NCBI GenBank assembly: GCA_949316235.1
Contig: OX438754.1
Coordinates: 1,364,001-1,428,000 of the forward strand
Source: Oegoconia quadripuncta
Taxonomy: Eukaryota > Arthropoda > Insecta > Lepidoptera > Autostichidae
Direction of reading: 5' to 3'
Length of the DNA: 64,000 nucleotides
In this document: in pieces, positions 1-12,000 of the stretch
How the letters are laid out: every line of letters starts with the position of its first letter
Position numbering within the stretch: the stretch's first letter is position 1
Made by a program: the position numbers and the translations under genes
The notes under the pieces: generated by a model
The model's database searches: none
What the model was told of the DNA's origin: nothing
What the model saw: the letters and a program-made list of their open reading frames with translations, nothing else

Positions 1-339
1 AAACTAGGATAGCATTAGATAGGTTATTACTTAAATATAATATAATAATGTATGTTGTCACAATATAAAACTAATTAGTTGTCAATTGTGTGTTGATGTC
101 AGAAAAGCGATATTGTCCGTTATATAAGTGTTTTGAAATAGTGGTAGGTATTCCTTAATTGAATAATAACATTTGTTGATAAGTAACTGACAACATATAT
201 TTAGGTATATTTACTTTATCGGGCCCTCTAGGTCGTAACTGTTTAATATTGGGCCTAATTTGTATGGGATAGTGTTCTGATTGTTCCCTTACAAACAAAC
301 AAAGTTGTTTTATGTACAGACAAGTGAGTGTAAGTAGTG

Positions 340-970
340 TATGTATCATCTGTATGTATCATCATCTTCCTGCCCTTAGCCCAGTCTAGGTGGGGTCGGT
401 ACAACATGTTTTATTCTTCCTCTCTTCTCTACCAGCCATCATCTCCATACTCACTCCTTTCACACACATATCATTCCTCGTCTACCCACACCTTCCTCTG
501 CCTTCCTTTGCCTCTGTATCCCTCCACATTCATACTTAGCAATCGTCTCGTTACGTGCCTTTCCCTCCTCATAATATGCTAACTATTACTCCTCAACTTA
601 TCTGTAATAGACTTTCACTGATATACTCAGTCCTGATCTTGTCCATTCTAGTCACACCACACATCCATCTTAGCATTCTCATCTCAGCCACATGCATTCT
701 ATTTTCATCCGTCTCTTTCATTGCTTAACACCCACATTCACACAGGTCTTGGAGACCTGTCGTCATTTCACTCATCCTGCATTTATCCAGTTCCTCACAT
801 CCTCATATATTTGACTAAAAAAATTAACCGAAGTACGGGTTTCCACCTATGTGTCTGCATACATGCATTTTACTTTCATCCGTCTCTTTCATTGCCCAAC
901 ACTCAGATCCATACATGGTGACAGGCCTTATGATGGTGTTGTAAAGCTCTGTGCCTGGTATGATAATGAT
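340..970 (-). mobile_element. Degraded RTE-like LINE fragment
   Basis: On the minus strand, broken frames read ENRMHVAEMRMLRWMCGVTR near 620-720, a motif recurring in insect endonuclease/reverse-transcriptase LINE C-termini. The frame is disrupted throughout. No upstream catalytic domain remains. Confidence 0.6.
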
Positions 971-1562
971 GATGAAATATATGTTTCATCACATGAAGGT
1001 CATTTATTCTAGGTTTATTCCTCTTTAATTAAACTTTTCAAATTGATCAACCTGACACTCGCCGTCAATTTACATTTTCATTAATTAGTTATTAGATACT
1101 TATTATAATTCAATTATTACACAGACATTTTAATATCAGGCTATAGCATGTACTCTTGATTGGATATTTGAGGCCAAAATGAGCTCCGTGTTTGCCCTGT
1201 GGGTGGTCTGTTCGACGTCCAGAAACAGCTTCGGTATAATTTAATTATATTGAAAAACCTCGAAGTATTTTTATTATATTTTATTTATTTTCGGGAAACT
1301 GACAGCCATTACATAATAGCATAAGGTAGAACAAATAGTCATTGCCTAGACAGAAAAGTCTCCACAGATAGCCACATACATAAGAAATACAGCAAATATA
1401 TGTTTGGAAATAATGCATTTTATGATACTCAATTTAATGTAAGAAACTTTACAGGATTAGCAGATGGTAATTAGATATTAAATAATATAAATATAAACAT
1501 TTTATATTCGGTACAAAACATAGGAACGTACATAATTAAAAGAAATAAAACTCAACTACTAT

Positions 1563-2065
1563 TTACAAATAAAAAACTTGACCCAGATCCCTCGAAAACG
1601 GGAGCGTTCCCAGAAGGCTGGCAGAGTTACCCCGCTGTATGGCGAGGCTAATCCTTTGCGCGAAATACAGGCCAGCGTTCCGATCATAGGACGCATTGAC
1701 CAAGCGCTCAGAAATCTCCTTAAAGAGATAATGAGCACCTGGTCCCCAAGGCCCGAGAGTTTCAACACCAAACGGCGCAAAAATGAGGTCACTGCTCAAA
1801 CCGGCATAATTGCGCCGCTTGGCGCTCTCAGCGGTCGCGGCAGCGGAGCCAGCTTTGGTTGCTGTTCCTGGAAGATGCGACGGAGCAAAAGTATCAACGC
1901 AAGTTGCGTCCCATACCAAACACCGACCCATCTTCCAGGGTACGAGCGTCATTCCGTCAGGTCTTTTTCCGTCATCTCTCGACAGACCATTGGGTTCCAG
2001 AACTGCCGGAGAGCCAGCAGTAGCGAAGGACCGACGGATAACTCCGTTTAACTCCGCGTGCCTTG
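1563..2065 (-). mobile_element. Retroelement ORF fragment with PDG...WDATC module, copy 1
   Basis: The minus strand reads LSRDDGKRPDGMTLVPWKMG then RCLVWDATCVDTFAPSH, FGVETLGPWGPG and ISLAIQRGNSASLLGTLPFS, ending at a stop near 1563. The same module occurs at 4000-4690, 24945-25190 and 26985-27247. I know this kind of sequence as a C-terminal part of repetitive, probably reverse-transcriptase-bearing ORFs in invertebrates, but cannot name the clade. No reverse transcriptase motif is present in this copy. Confidence 0.6.
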
Positions 2066-2145
2066 AAAAGCGCCCGGCGCTCCTGCATATAAATATACAA
2101 ATACGACTATTAAATATACGTAAACATTAATAATAATACTAAAGT

Positions 2146-2170
2146 ATACCGGATGAGTTTTTTTACTGTA
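2146..2170 (+). mobile_element. Solo end of the CCGGATGAG inverted-repeat element
   Basis: Sequence tataccggatgag plus a T-run matches the termini at 16724, 25201 and 37841. Only the terminal part is recognisable here. Confidence 0.5.
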
Positions 2171-2504
2171 AGGAAACAAAAGTTTCCCTTGAAACAGGAG
2201 TTCTGAGGTAACAAATTGTGTTGGTGGCCAGCTCTGATCATCTCCATCACATTCACTTCACCAAAAGATACTTTCTGCATGCAAATTCTTGACTCGTTGG
2301 TGTAAATACCAAAATCGCTATATGTATTGTGAGGCGTTCCCTCAATTCCTCATGGATCCTGTCATCAGAACAGGATTATGATGACCATGGAAACACCCTG
2401 GAAGTATGTCCTGTTAAATAAAGATATTTCCAAATCGGTTTATAAATGACTAAGTTCTGAAGTGACAAAAAGAAATACAACCGAATTGATAACCTCCTCC
2501 TTTT

Positions 2505-2830
2505 TTGAAGCCGTGGCTCAATGTAAACAACATTGGGTTTACGATTTGGAGGTCGCGGGTTCGATCCCCAGCGGGTTTAAGTACTCGGTTTGGTTGGTGG
2601 TAGGGCATTTTAAATGTCCGCCTGGCTAGCTACCACCATCTTATCTAAATCTGCCGCCAAGCAGCAATGTTAATAGCATTGTGGTGTTCCGGTTGTCAGA
2701 GATAAGATAGTCAGTCCTCCAAATGTGTTGGGGTTTCCGGGTCAGTACGCTTCCACCTTCGAGATCATCTTCACTTAACATCAGGTGTGATTGAGGTCAA
2801 GTACCAACCCGTAGTGCATACAAAAAAAAA
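2505..2830 (+). mobile_element. tRNA-derived SINE, family B
   Basis: It has a tRNA-like head (gtggctcaatgtaaacaaca as A-box region and ggttcgatcccc as B box), a body with gtccgcctggctagctacca, and an A-rich 3' end. At least ten related copies lie in the window. Confidence 0.8.
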
Positions 2831-3480
2831 GAACGGTAAGTAGCGATTGAATGATTGGCTGCTATCTAGATCTCATCCCAGATTTCCCTAGGTCTAGGTA
2901 GTAGTAGGTTCTAACATACATCTCATCTGTTGATTGGAGGTCCCTTCCCTTTTCCAGGAGTCAGACTGGGTGAATATTAAATTATTTCTGTCGTTAAAGA
3001 TCAATCATTGCCGTGTCTTGGTGTAAATGAAGGGTAAGAGACAAGTTGCAGGCTTAAGAGGCATTTATCCATACGTGACAGTGCGTCTGCGAGTCCTGTG
3101 CTTAAGGTCGAAAGCGTCAATTTTATTTCTGGGAGGTTACAGTCGCGAAAGTGCGAGTTATCTCAAACTCAAATCATTTATTGCATTCCTTATGTTTTGT
3201 TTTGATGACATTATAGTGTACTGTATCAATAAGGACCTCGTGAAGGCACTAATTTAAATAATTACATAAAATTCTTAATACATTATTTACAAGCTAGATA
3301 TATAACCTATTATATTATCATATGTATTTTTACCATTGTATTCCAATTACATTATTATTTTTCTTTTAAATTATTTATTAATATGATATGATATGTATAT
3401 ATCTATTTATATTGTACTATTATTATTTATTTATGACATTTATTGATATTATATTATTATTTATTTGTGTCATTTTTTTA
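2831..3480. other. No gene seen
   Basis: AT-rich intronic sequence. The 76-residue open frame at 3027-3257 has no recognisable domain and ends in an AT tract. Confidence 0.5.
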
Positions 3481-3524
3481 TATTATATTATTATTTGTTT
3501 CTTTATTATTATATTAATACATAC

Positions 3525-3850
3525 ATACATACATAATGTCACGCCTGTTTGCCGTAGGGGTATATAGGCAGTGACCACAGACTTCCACTTGCTACGATCC
3601 TGACACACCTCTTCTGCTTCCTTCACTCTCATAAGGTTGTTCATACATGCTCGTCGGTTTAGGGTACTCTTGACTTGGGCTTTCTTTAAGGCGTCCCCGA
3701 TTTGATCATAGTACGTTCGCCGTGGTGTTTCCCGACCAACACTATCATCCACATTCGCTTTGTATATCTCTTTCGTATGTCTTCCATCATTCATCCTCTC
3801 CACATGTCCAAACCATCTCAGCATACCCCATTTCATCTTTGTCACTACGT
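3525..3850 (-). mobile_element. RTE-like LINE C-terminal fragment
   Basis: The minus strand reads [20 protein letters not shown], then GRETPRRTYYDQIGDALKKA, a LINE ORF C-terminal pattern. It is truncated in the 5' direction, and a degraded second copy is at 11515-11800. Confidence 0.7.
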
Positions 3851-3981
3851 CTATTATATTAATATCTAGGCGAAACTGATTTATAATTATACGTAAATCT
3901 ATAACTACGATGCAATATCTATGTGACGAATACACGATTTATGACATCTAACTAATTAAGTATGTACATGAAACAACAAAT

Positions 3982-4690
3982 TTATAAAACACAATTAAAA
4001 ATACCTATATCTAATAGAAAAAATACGCCGTCCAACTCTCTTCCGTGAGGCATAGTACCTAGTACGCTAGCGCTATTGCCCCGCTGAATGCATAAGCTCA
4101 GCTGCTGAGCAAAGTAGGCACCAGCTCTCACATCTCCAGAGGCGTGGACCAGTCTAACGGATAAATCCTTTACAAAATGTTTCATGTCAGAAGACCACGG
4201 GCCCAAAGTCTCCACTGCAAGCGCCGCAAACTCGTGGTTTATAGAGAATGACGCATATTTACCGTGCTTGTTACTTTGAGCTTGTTCAGCCGCGGTTCCA
4301 GCTCTTTGCGCAGTTCCTTGTATATGGGATGGTGCCAAAGTGTCCGCACAAGTTGCGTCCCATTCCAAGGTGCGCCCCAAGCACCAGGGTACCAAGGTGG
4401 CTCCATCAGAAGGCGGAGTGTAAGTTTTGTTTCGACTTAACTTTACTACCGCGTTCACGTTTACGTGACGATTTGTATGGACAAATGTGCAGCGCCTCTA
4501 GCGGATAATTTGCAAAACGATTTTTTTCATAGCGACTTTTTTCGTAAACGCGAACGCGATGGTAAAGTTAAAAACGAGACAAAACTTACACTTCGGACAC
4601 AGGTCTTTTCCCGTCGTCCCTGAATAAGCCACAAGGCTCCAGAGACGCCGGGACCGCTGCAGTGGCGAGAGCGCGCCTAATTAGCTGATT
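3982..4690 (-). mobile_element. Retroelement ORF fragment with PDG...WDATC module, copy 2
   Basis: The minus strand reads [20 protein letters not shown], then (after an insertion) ATLVPWCLGRTLEWDATCAD, VETLGPW and [21 protein letters not shown] small inverted-repeat element at 4407-4603 splits it at the RPDG codons, which dates that element as the younger insertion. Confidence 0.65.
4407..4603. mobile_element. Short inverted-repeat element (MITE), copy 1
   Basis: The ends ggcggagtgtaagttttgtt and caaaacttacacttcgg are imperfect inverted repeats extending inwards through cgttcacgtttacg and cgtaaacgcgaacg. There is no ORF. A second copy is at 15533-15710. It lies inside the retroelement fragment 3982-4690. 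Confidence 0.75.
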
Positions 4691-4736
4691 AATTGCACCA
4701 TGGCGATATGCGCGGCCGGCACTCTTCACGATTTAT

Positions 4737-4743
4737 TATTATG

Positions 4744-4793
<50 letters not shown>

Positions 4794-4796
4794 GAC
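4737..4796. repeat. (AAT)n microsatellite
   Basis: Mostly uninterrupted ATA/TAA trinucleotides for about 55 bases, followed by a repeat fragment and the tail of a family A SINE. Confidence 0.9.
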
Positions 4797-4967
4797 TCTG
4801 CGGAATAAGATGCAGAAAGCTGTTATTCTCCGCACAACAGCAATCGTTCGGCGTCACCTAAACCTGCCATAGTAGGGTAGTGTGTTGCCGGATAGGCCCA
4901 CACTACTGAAACACTCCCTTTAAGGTGCTCTAAAAGAGAAGAAGATAATAATAATAATAATAATAAT

Positions 4968-5196
4968 ATAATATTTCGGACACTTACACCAATCATCTAG
5001 TCCCAAACTAAGCAAAGCTTGTGCTATGGATACTAGATAACGGATAAACATACATAAATACTTATATAAACATCCAAGACTCGGGAATAAATGTTCGTAT
5101 TCATCACACAAACATTTACCCCTCGCGGGATTCGAACCCGCAACCGTTGGTTTCGCTGATAGGGTCACTATCCACTACACCAATCGGTCGTCAAAT
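4968..5196 (-). mobile_element. tRNA-derived SINE, family A
   Basis: On the minus strand the head has tggtgtagtgg (A box) and ggttcgaatcc (B box), followed by a body through tccatagcacaagctttgct and an AAT-rich tail. It looks tRNA-like over the first 70 bases only, and is not a tRNA gene. Confidence 0.85.
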
Positions 5197-5365
5197 GATG
5201 ATATTATATTACATTATTCGCGCTGTCGCGACAGATGTTATTGTTTTCCATCAGCGAGTTGCTTGCTCGTTTGTCAAATAATTTTTTTTATAATGAAGAA
5301 TCCATAAAAGAATTTATGGATGTCCACATACTACCTATCTAACCTAATTATTAACTTTAACGACG

Positions 5366-5553
5366 ATGGATAACCGATTGGTGTAGTGGATAGTGACCGA
5401 GTCAGCGAAACCAACGGTTACGGGTTCGAATCTCTCGAGGGGTAGGTAAATAGAATACCATTATCCATTATACCCATTATCTAGTATCCATAGCACAAGC
5501 TTTGCGTAGTTTGGGACTGAGAAGAGTGGTGAGAGTGTCTGAAATATTAATTA
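5366..5553 (+). mobile_element. tRNA-derived SINE, family A
   Basis: Plus-strand copy starting ccgattggtgtagtggatag, with B box ggttcgaatct. It is diverged and shortened in the body relative to the copies at 53231 and 58127. Confidence 0.8.
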
Positions 5554-5899
5554 ATTTATTTAACTAATCTTGTCAGATTTCAATGGTCCTTCGCCATTGG
5601 TCGAATTTGATATTAGAAGCCTTACTATTGGTTGAACTTGACAGTTGATAATGAATGTGGGTTTCTTGCGCCCCGCTTTTTTCCCACAGATGATTTCCCT
5701 TTCCGAAGCGGTGGTAGCTTGGACATACCTACTGACAGATAAATACAATAAACCCTTTTTATTTCCAGTAGATTTAAATTGACATTCAACAAATGATATC
5801 ATGTATCTTACGTTGAAATAAATGCTTGAAGTTTGAAGTTCATTACCATTTGTTTCTTCTGTAAGTAGGTATCTAACATAATATTCTCTTTTTCCATAG

Positions 5900-6065
5900 A
5901 TGTACCCGTAACATGGTCGTCGTCGCCTCGAGTGTCGCTGCCGTGCGCGGTGGCGAACATGGACCGCCTGCGCCCGCGCCGCCCGCCACCCCCCCTCGAC
6001 GACGACCGCCCCCGCCCGAAGATATACTCGTGGCGGCACGGCGACATGGAGATCAGCCCGAAGAG
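5900..6065 (+). CDS. Exon 1 in window: Ig1, B and C strands
   Basis: The acceptor is ttccatag/at and the donor aagag/gtaag. The frame with two leading bases reads [11 protein letters not shown] (B-strand Cys) and then [15 protein letters not shown] (C-strand Trp). A Pro/Arg/Asp-rich GC-rich stretch ([14 protein letters not shown]) lies between them, a long loop for an Ig domain. The preceding phase-1 exon is outside the window. A longer ATG-started frame over the same bases is a shadow and has no Ig motif. Confidence 0.85.
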
Positions 6066-9000
6066 GTAAGAAAAGAATCCCCCAAGTCCATGGGCGTACC
6101 CAGCATTTACTTAGGGGTGGGGCCAAACCAAAGAAATTAAATAGAAATAAAGAAAACTTAATTAAACTTAGAAAAACAATGAAAGTCACCGTTCATTTGT
6201 CGGTGCACTTCAAATTTTATTACGAGAATCGCTAGCGGCGCGATTTTTTTTAATAAATTTAAAATATAAATTTATAAATGAAATAATTATTTCGGGGAAA
6301 GCGACCCACCTTGCTCCACCGTGGGTACGCCCATGCCCAAGACCGTTAAGTCATATACATAAATAAATTAAAATTAAAACAAAAAAAAAGTCTTGTGTCC
6401 ATTCAGAGGTTTGCAGAGCCTTTGTAGTTATATTGTATCTTTGACAAAATTGTCCGATTTTGATGAGACTGGATAAACAAATAAATACTTTATCTATCTT
6501 ATCAGAAATTAGTTACTAGCATTGTTGTTGTTAGTTAATCATTGTTGTTCTTTTGTAAAGGGTATCTACTAACGGGACACTGGAGGTGACCCGCAAAAGG
6601 GACGGCAACGAGGGCGTCTACCAGTGCGCTGTGAGACATCACAGTGGAGTGGTCCTCGGGTACCCCGTCAACCTCAAGTTTGCAAGTGAGTTCCAATGGC
6701 ATTTCAATATATACTATAATTCAATATTCAAAAAAAAATACGTAATACAAATATAACACTAATATATAATAGTAATGTGGTACTACTTTTGGTAAACTAA
6801 ATTATCATAAATTTCTGCTGACTTATGGCAAACATAATCGCACACTCTTTCTTTATATACACTCTTATACCCTTCATACTATAAATAAATAAATAAATAT
6901 CCTCGGACATACACACAGCATCATCTAGTTCCAATTTAAGCAACTATGGGCTTGTGTTGTGGATACCAGATGGTTGATATACTACATAAATACATTTTTT
7001 TTTGTAAATAAATACTTATTATAAATGAAAACATCCATAACTCGGGTACACATGTCCGTATTCATCACAGAAACATATGCCCCTAGCGGGATTCGAACCC
7101 GCGACCTTTTGGTATAATGGTCAGAGTTGCTAACCACTACACCAAACAGGTCGTCAAACTATACAATGTCTCTCTTTATTTTACTGCATCTATACTATTT
7201 CCATTTCTTTATTTTCTCGATGACAGATCTAATTTGATAGTTGTAGTGTTGTGACTAAATAAGTAATGATATCGATCGCAGTTCTTGTTTTATGATGTTA
7301 CATTAAACAGGGGCTTAGCTATGGGAGAAAAACTTTGTCATGTCAGTGGCATCGGTAATCTAATCACTTTAAGAAAGAGGGACTGAGGAATTTTGAGGAA
7401 CTTTAAGAAAGGAAAGGTCAGCTAGTATAAAATATATATATACAATATCGATACAATATAGATATTTCTATCATAACATCACTATTCATATTGCCATAGA
7501 AAGTAACTTTATTAAAATGTTGGTTATTTATCGTACTTTAAAAAAAAATACTGCATTTATGGACTCAATTTGTCTTGGATGAATATTATATGGGATAAAG
7601 GAACAAAATTAGGCAGTTGTCGTATTTTTTATACCTCGCATTTAAAAGTTAATTTTTGCGTAAAATGCACAGTTACATTCTACAGGAGCTGTCATCGAGA
7701 AAATAAAGAAATGGAAATAGTATAGTGGCTTTTAAATTAACCAATCGCAAGACATTTGGCGTAGGGCTGGATGCAGTAAATATGTACACACAATTGCACG
7801 CGCACACACACACACACACAAATACTTTGTTTAACTAATATCTTATAACTCTAACTTACAAACAATATGTGTTTTAAATTAAAAATTCTAAATCTAAATA
7901 GAACCTTAGAAACCTAGGCGTGGGGAGGGATTCCACCCGTATGTAGTTAACATACCGAACATTCGCACTAAGCGGTTCGATTCTTCATTCATAATGCGAA
8001 CAGCCAAGGCATGGAACTCCCTTCCGGCGTCAGTCTTTCCTGAATCCTACAACCTTGGGATCTTCAAGAGCAGGGTGAATAGGCATCTACTGAGATCGCG
8101 TGCTTCATCTTCGGCCACATCATCACTTCCCATCAGGTGAGATTGTGGTCAAATGCGTGTCCAGTTAACCATAAAAAAAAACATGTAGTAACTAATAATT
8201 TCAAATTCTTAACCAGCCTTCAACTACGTGTCCAATACAGGAAGAGCGGGGACACCTATCGCAAGTATATTCTATTACTTAAAAGGAGCTCCTCGGCTGA
8301 AATTTTATGTATTAGGCTTTAGCTGATGAAATAAATATTTTCTATTTTGTATTTTTTGTAATATACTACTCTATGAAAACTTAATGTTTGTGAGTATATG
8401 TGCAATTTTTTTTTTTTTTTTTTTAACGGTTCACAAAACTGGACACAATTCACAATATTATTAGTCTTACCCAACATTACGACATAATTAATTGAAATTA
8501 TCCTACTTGATATGAACACAGCATGCACACAGGTAAACAGTCTCAATACTTAAGAATAAAATAGGCTATTAACTAAATGAATAAAACGATACAAAAAGAC
8601 CTATTTATAATTGTTGTACAAAATGATGTATATGTATTAAGGATAATTTATCCTTAATACATATACAACCATAGATAACTTTCTTAGTGGAGGCGATTGT
8701 TCCTGAAAATATATCAATCTGGTTTCTCGTACTATATCATGGTTTGAATAATAAGTCCATGATCATGATGCACACATTTTGATGATGATGCTGGTTCTGT
8801 AGGAGGGGGAGGACAGTACTTTACGATTAGGTAGACGACTGCCGGGTCGGGCTACAGAGTGCAATTGTCGTATACACAAGGACACTACTAGATAAAAGTT
8901 CTATAATGGTGTCAATTCGGATGTACACCAACTAAACTAAACCAAACCAAACTAAAACCTATTTTTTGTGAAAAGTACTAATAAAAGCCTTGGCCGCAAC

Positions 9001-12000
9001 CAATTTTTTTTTATGCACAACGGGTTGGCACTTGACCTCAATTACACCTGATGTTAAGTGAAGATGAGGTCGAAGATGGAAGCGTACTGACCCGGAAACC
9101 ACAACACACTGGCTGGCTTATCTCTGACAACCGGAACACAACAATGCTATTAACATTACTGCGTGGCGGCAGATTTAGATAAGATGGTGGTAGCTAGCCA
9201 GGCGGACATTTAAAATGCCCTACCACCAACCAAACCGAGTACTTAAACATGTACCCCGCTGGGGATCGAATCCGTGACCTCCGAAACGCAAAACCAATGT
9301 TGTTTACATTGAGCCACGGAGGCGGTTAATTTTGTTAATTTTAATGCAACAAGCATTAAAAACGGTTTATTCCGGTAAACGGTATGGAATACATGCCGGA
9401 TAAATCCTCTTAATTTCATCCAGGTATACCTACAAAGCAACCGTGTTAAAAGTTCGAAACCGCTGAACCGATTTTCATGAAACACGTCTAGTCACGTCAC
9501 ATTTTCAAGTCTGTCCCGCCGGTTTGGCTCTACCACAGATTTATAAACTAAAAAATCTGTGGGCTCTACATTAGTAAGTGAATAACGAATGTGCTCCCGC
9601 CACGAGTTTTGATGGCTTTTAAATATTATATACTAAACTAAATTAATGTAACTTAATCATCTCATCTTTATTTCAGTATTCACATAAAGTCAACTTATTT
9701 TATAAATTCATAGGAATATTTAACATTTTTCTGCTGTTCCTTTGATAGCGACTTGACTCTGACTTATTTCTAATAATAAATTCCCAGAATCAGGTGTGGG
9801 AATATTCCATAAGACGCTACGTACCCAATTTATATTTTTAGCTTTCCCCGGATGTCTAAAATAAATTTAGGACGTATTTAGTAACATGAATTAAAAAACA
9901 CGTTCGTGTCGGGCCACGCGCAATAGAGTTCCGTAGCAATTTTAAAGTACAAAGTTATTTTTGCAGTTCAATAATTTGGCGACCGATACAGAACGCGAAT
10001 AGAACGACCCTGTCAGCGAAACCAACGGTTGTGGGTTCGAATCCCGCGAGGGCTTTATGTTTGTGTGATGAATACGAACATTTATTCCCGAGTCATGGAT
10101 ATTTATATAAATATTTATGTATATGTTTATCCGTTATCTAGTATCCGTAATACAATCTTTGCTTCGTCTGGGACTAGATGATTGGTCTTTTTTTTTATAT
10201 GAGAGGGCGGCAAACGAGCATGCGGGTCACCTGATGGAAAGCAATCACCGCCGCCCATGGACACCCGCAACACCAAAAGGGTCACAGATGCGTTGCCGGC
10301 CTTTGAGGAAGGTGTAGGCTCGTTTCTTGAAGGTTCCAATGTCGTACTCGTTCGGGAATACCGCTGCAGGAAGTCCGTTCCACAGGGTGGTCGTACGTGG
10401 TAGGAAGTTTCTTGAGAAACGTACAGTGGTAGACTTCAGCTGGATGAGTATCCAGGTGATGTGGATGGAGTTTTAAGGGTAATTTAAAAAAAAAATAAAA
10501 AAAATTGTATAGAGTTCCTATAGCGAAGTTAAGCAAAGTGCGGCGCGGTCTGGATGGTGACCACTAGTATGATAAGAGATGTTTACGTGCTTCAGAAGGC
10601 ACGTTAAAGTGGCCTACAGGTCTAAAAACACTGGCTGTCAGGTGGCCACTACTCTGATACAAATCCTCAAATCCGCACTGGGCCCGCATGCTGGGTTATG
10701 GGCCATACCACAGATTACTAATAAGTTAGGCCATACCCTTGTAACGTGACGGTATTGCGTCTCGTTGGTGATTTTAGTTAGTAATCTTTTTGTTCTTTTT
10801 CCTTTTCGTTTCTCTATATTTAAATTCAAATTCCTATTTCGAACTCAGACGGCCGAACAAAACAACGTCATTATATTTTCAACAGTTCTAAAAAAAAAAA
10901 AAATTGAAAGAATTTGAATTTAAATATAGAGAAACGAAAAGGAAAAAGAACAAAAAGATTACTAACTAAAATCACCAACGAGACGCAATACCGTCACGTT
11001 ACACCCTCTCCCAGTAAGAGAAGGCTGTGCCCCAATACTGGGGACGTAAGACTATTGATGAATAGATCCCACCTCCGCTCTCCTCCCACTGTAACTTACA
11101 GGAGAAGCCAGGATTAACAGTGGTACTCTGCACGGCGCCTACTGAAGGTAGACGGTGCCCTACGTGACTCTATCGCTACCTTGGACCCCAGACTAATTAA
11201 AGAAAGAATTTAAGGGTGAAAAGTAGGAAAGAAAGAAAGTCCCACCTCCCCCCCAGCAAATGGGGTACTATTGATGAATAGTGAATACCTTTTTTTAAGC
11301 AGGACGGGTTAGCGCTTGATCTCAATCGTAAAGATGTTGACGGTGGGAACATGTTCACCGGGTATCCCCATGATTGGGGGACTGGCTGTCTTGGTAAAAC
11401 AACTGTCTTCACTAAGGTTCCCTTCTCTATCTTCGGTGTGCGTCATCACATTTTCATCAAACTTTTATGGTGCTTATACCAGGGCATATAACCGGTTTCG
11501 AAAATACACACACACATACATACATAATGTCACGCCTGTTTCCCGTAGGGGTAGGCAGACACCACAGACTTCCACTTGCTACGATCTTGACACACCTCTT
11601 CACTCTCATAAGGTTGTTCATACATGCTCGTCGGTTTAGGGTACTCTTGACTTGGCCTTTCTTTAAGACGTACCCGATTTGATCATGGTACGTTCGCCGT
11701 GGTCTTCCCCTACCAACACTACCATCCACATTCACTTTGTATATCTCTTTCGTAAGTCTTCCATCATTCATCCTCTCCACATGTCCAAACCAGGTTTCGA
11801 AAATATCGGTAAATGATAAATATTTAAATATTTCGGACACTTAATCCAATCATCTAGTCCAAACTAAGCCAAGCTTGTACTATGGACACTACTTAACGTG
11901 TAAACATACATAAATACTTATACTGGATGAGTTTTTTATCATAAGGAAAAAAATAGGGCATGTGGGTAAGTGAAATAGAAGGTACTGGCATAGGCAGTTT

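Noticed and set aside
1578..2130. Plus-strand frames of 157 and 106 codons
   Set aside because: They are shadows of the minus-strand retroelement fragment with the WDATC motif.
5913..6140. 75-codon plus-strand frame with a Pro-rich stretch
   Set aside because: It is a shadow of exon 1; the other frame carries the Ig residues and matches the splice phases.
10638..11117. Same 30-residue peptide on both strands
   Set aside because: It is the direct result of the perfect inverted repeat, not a coding pair.
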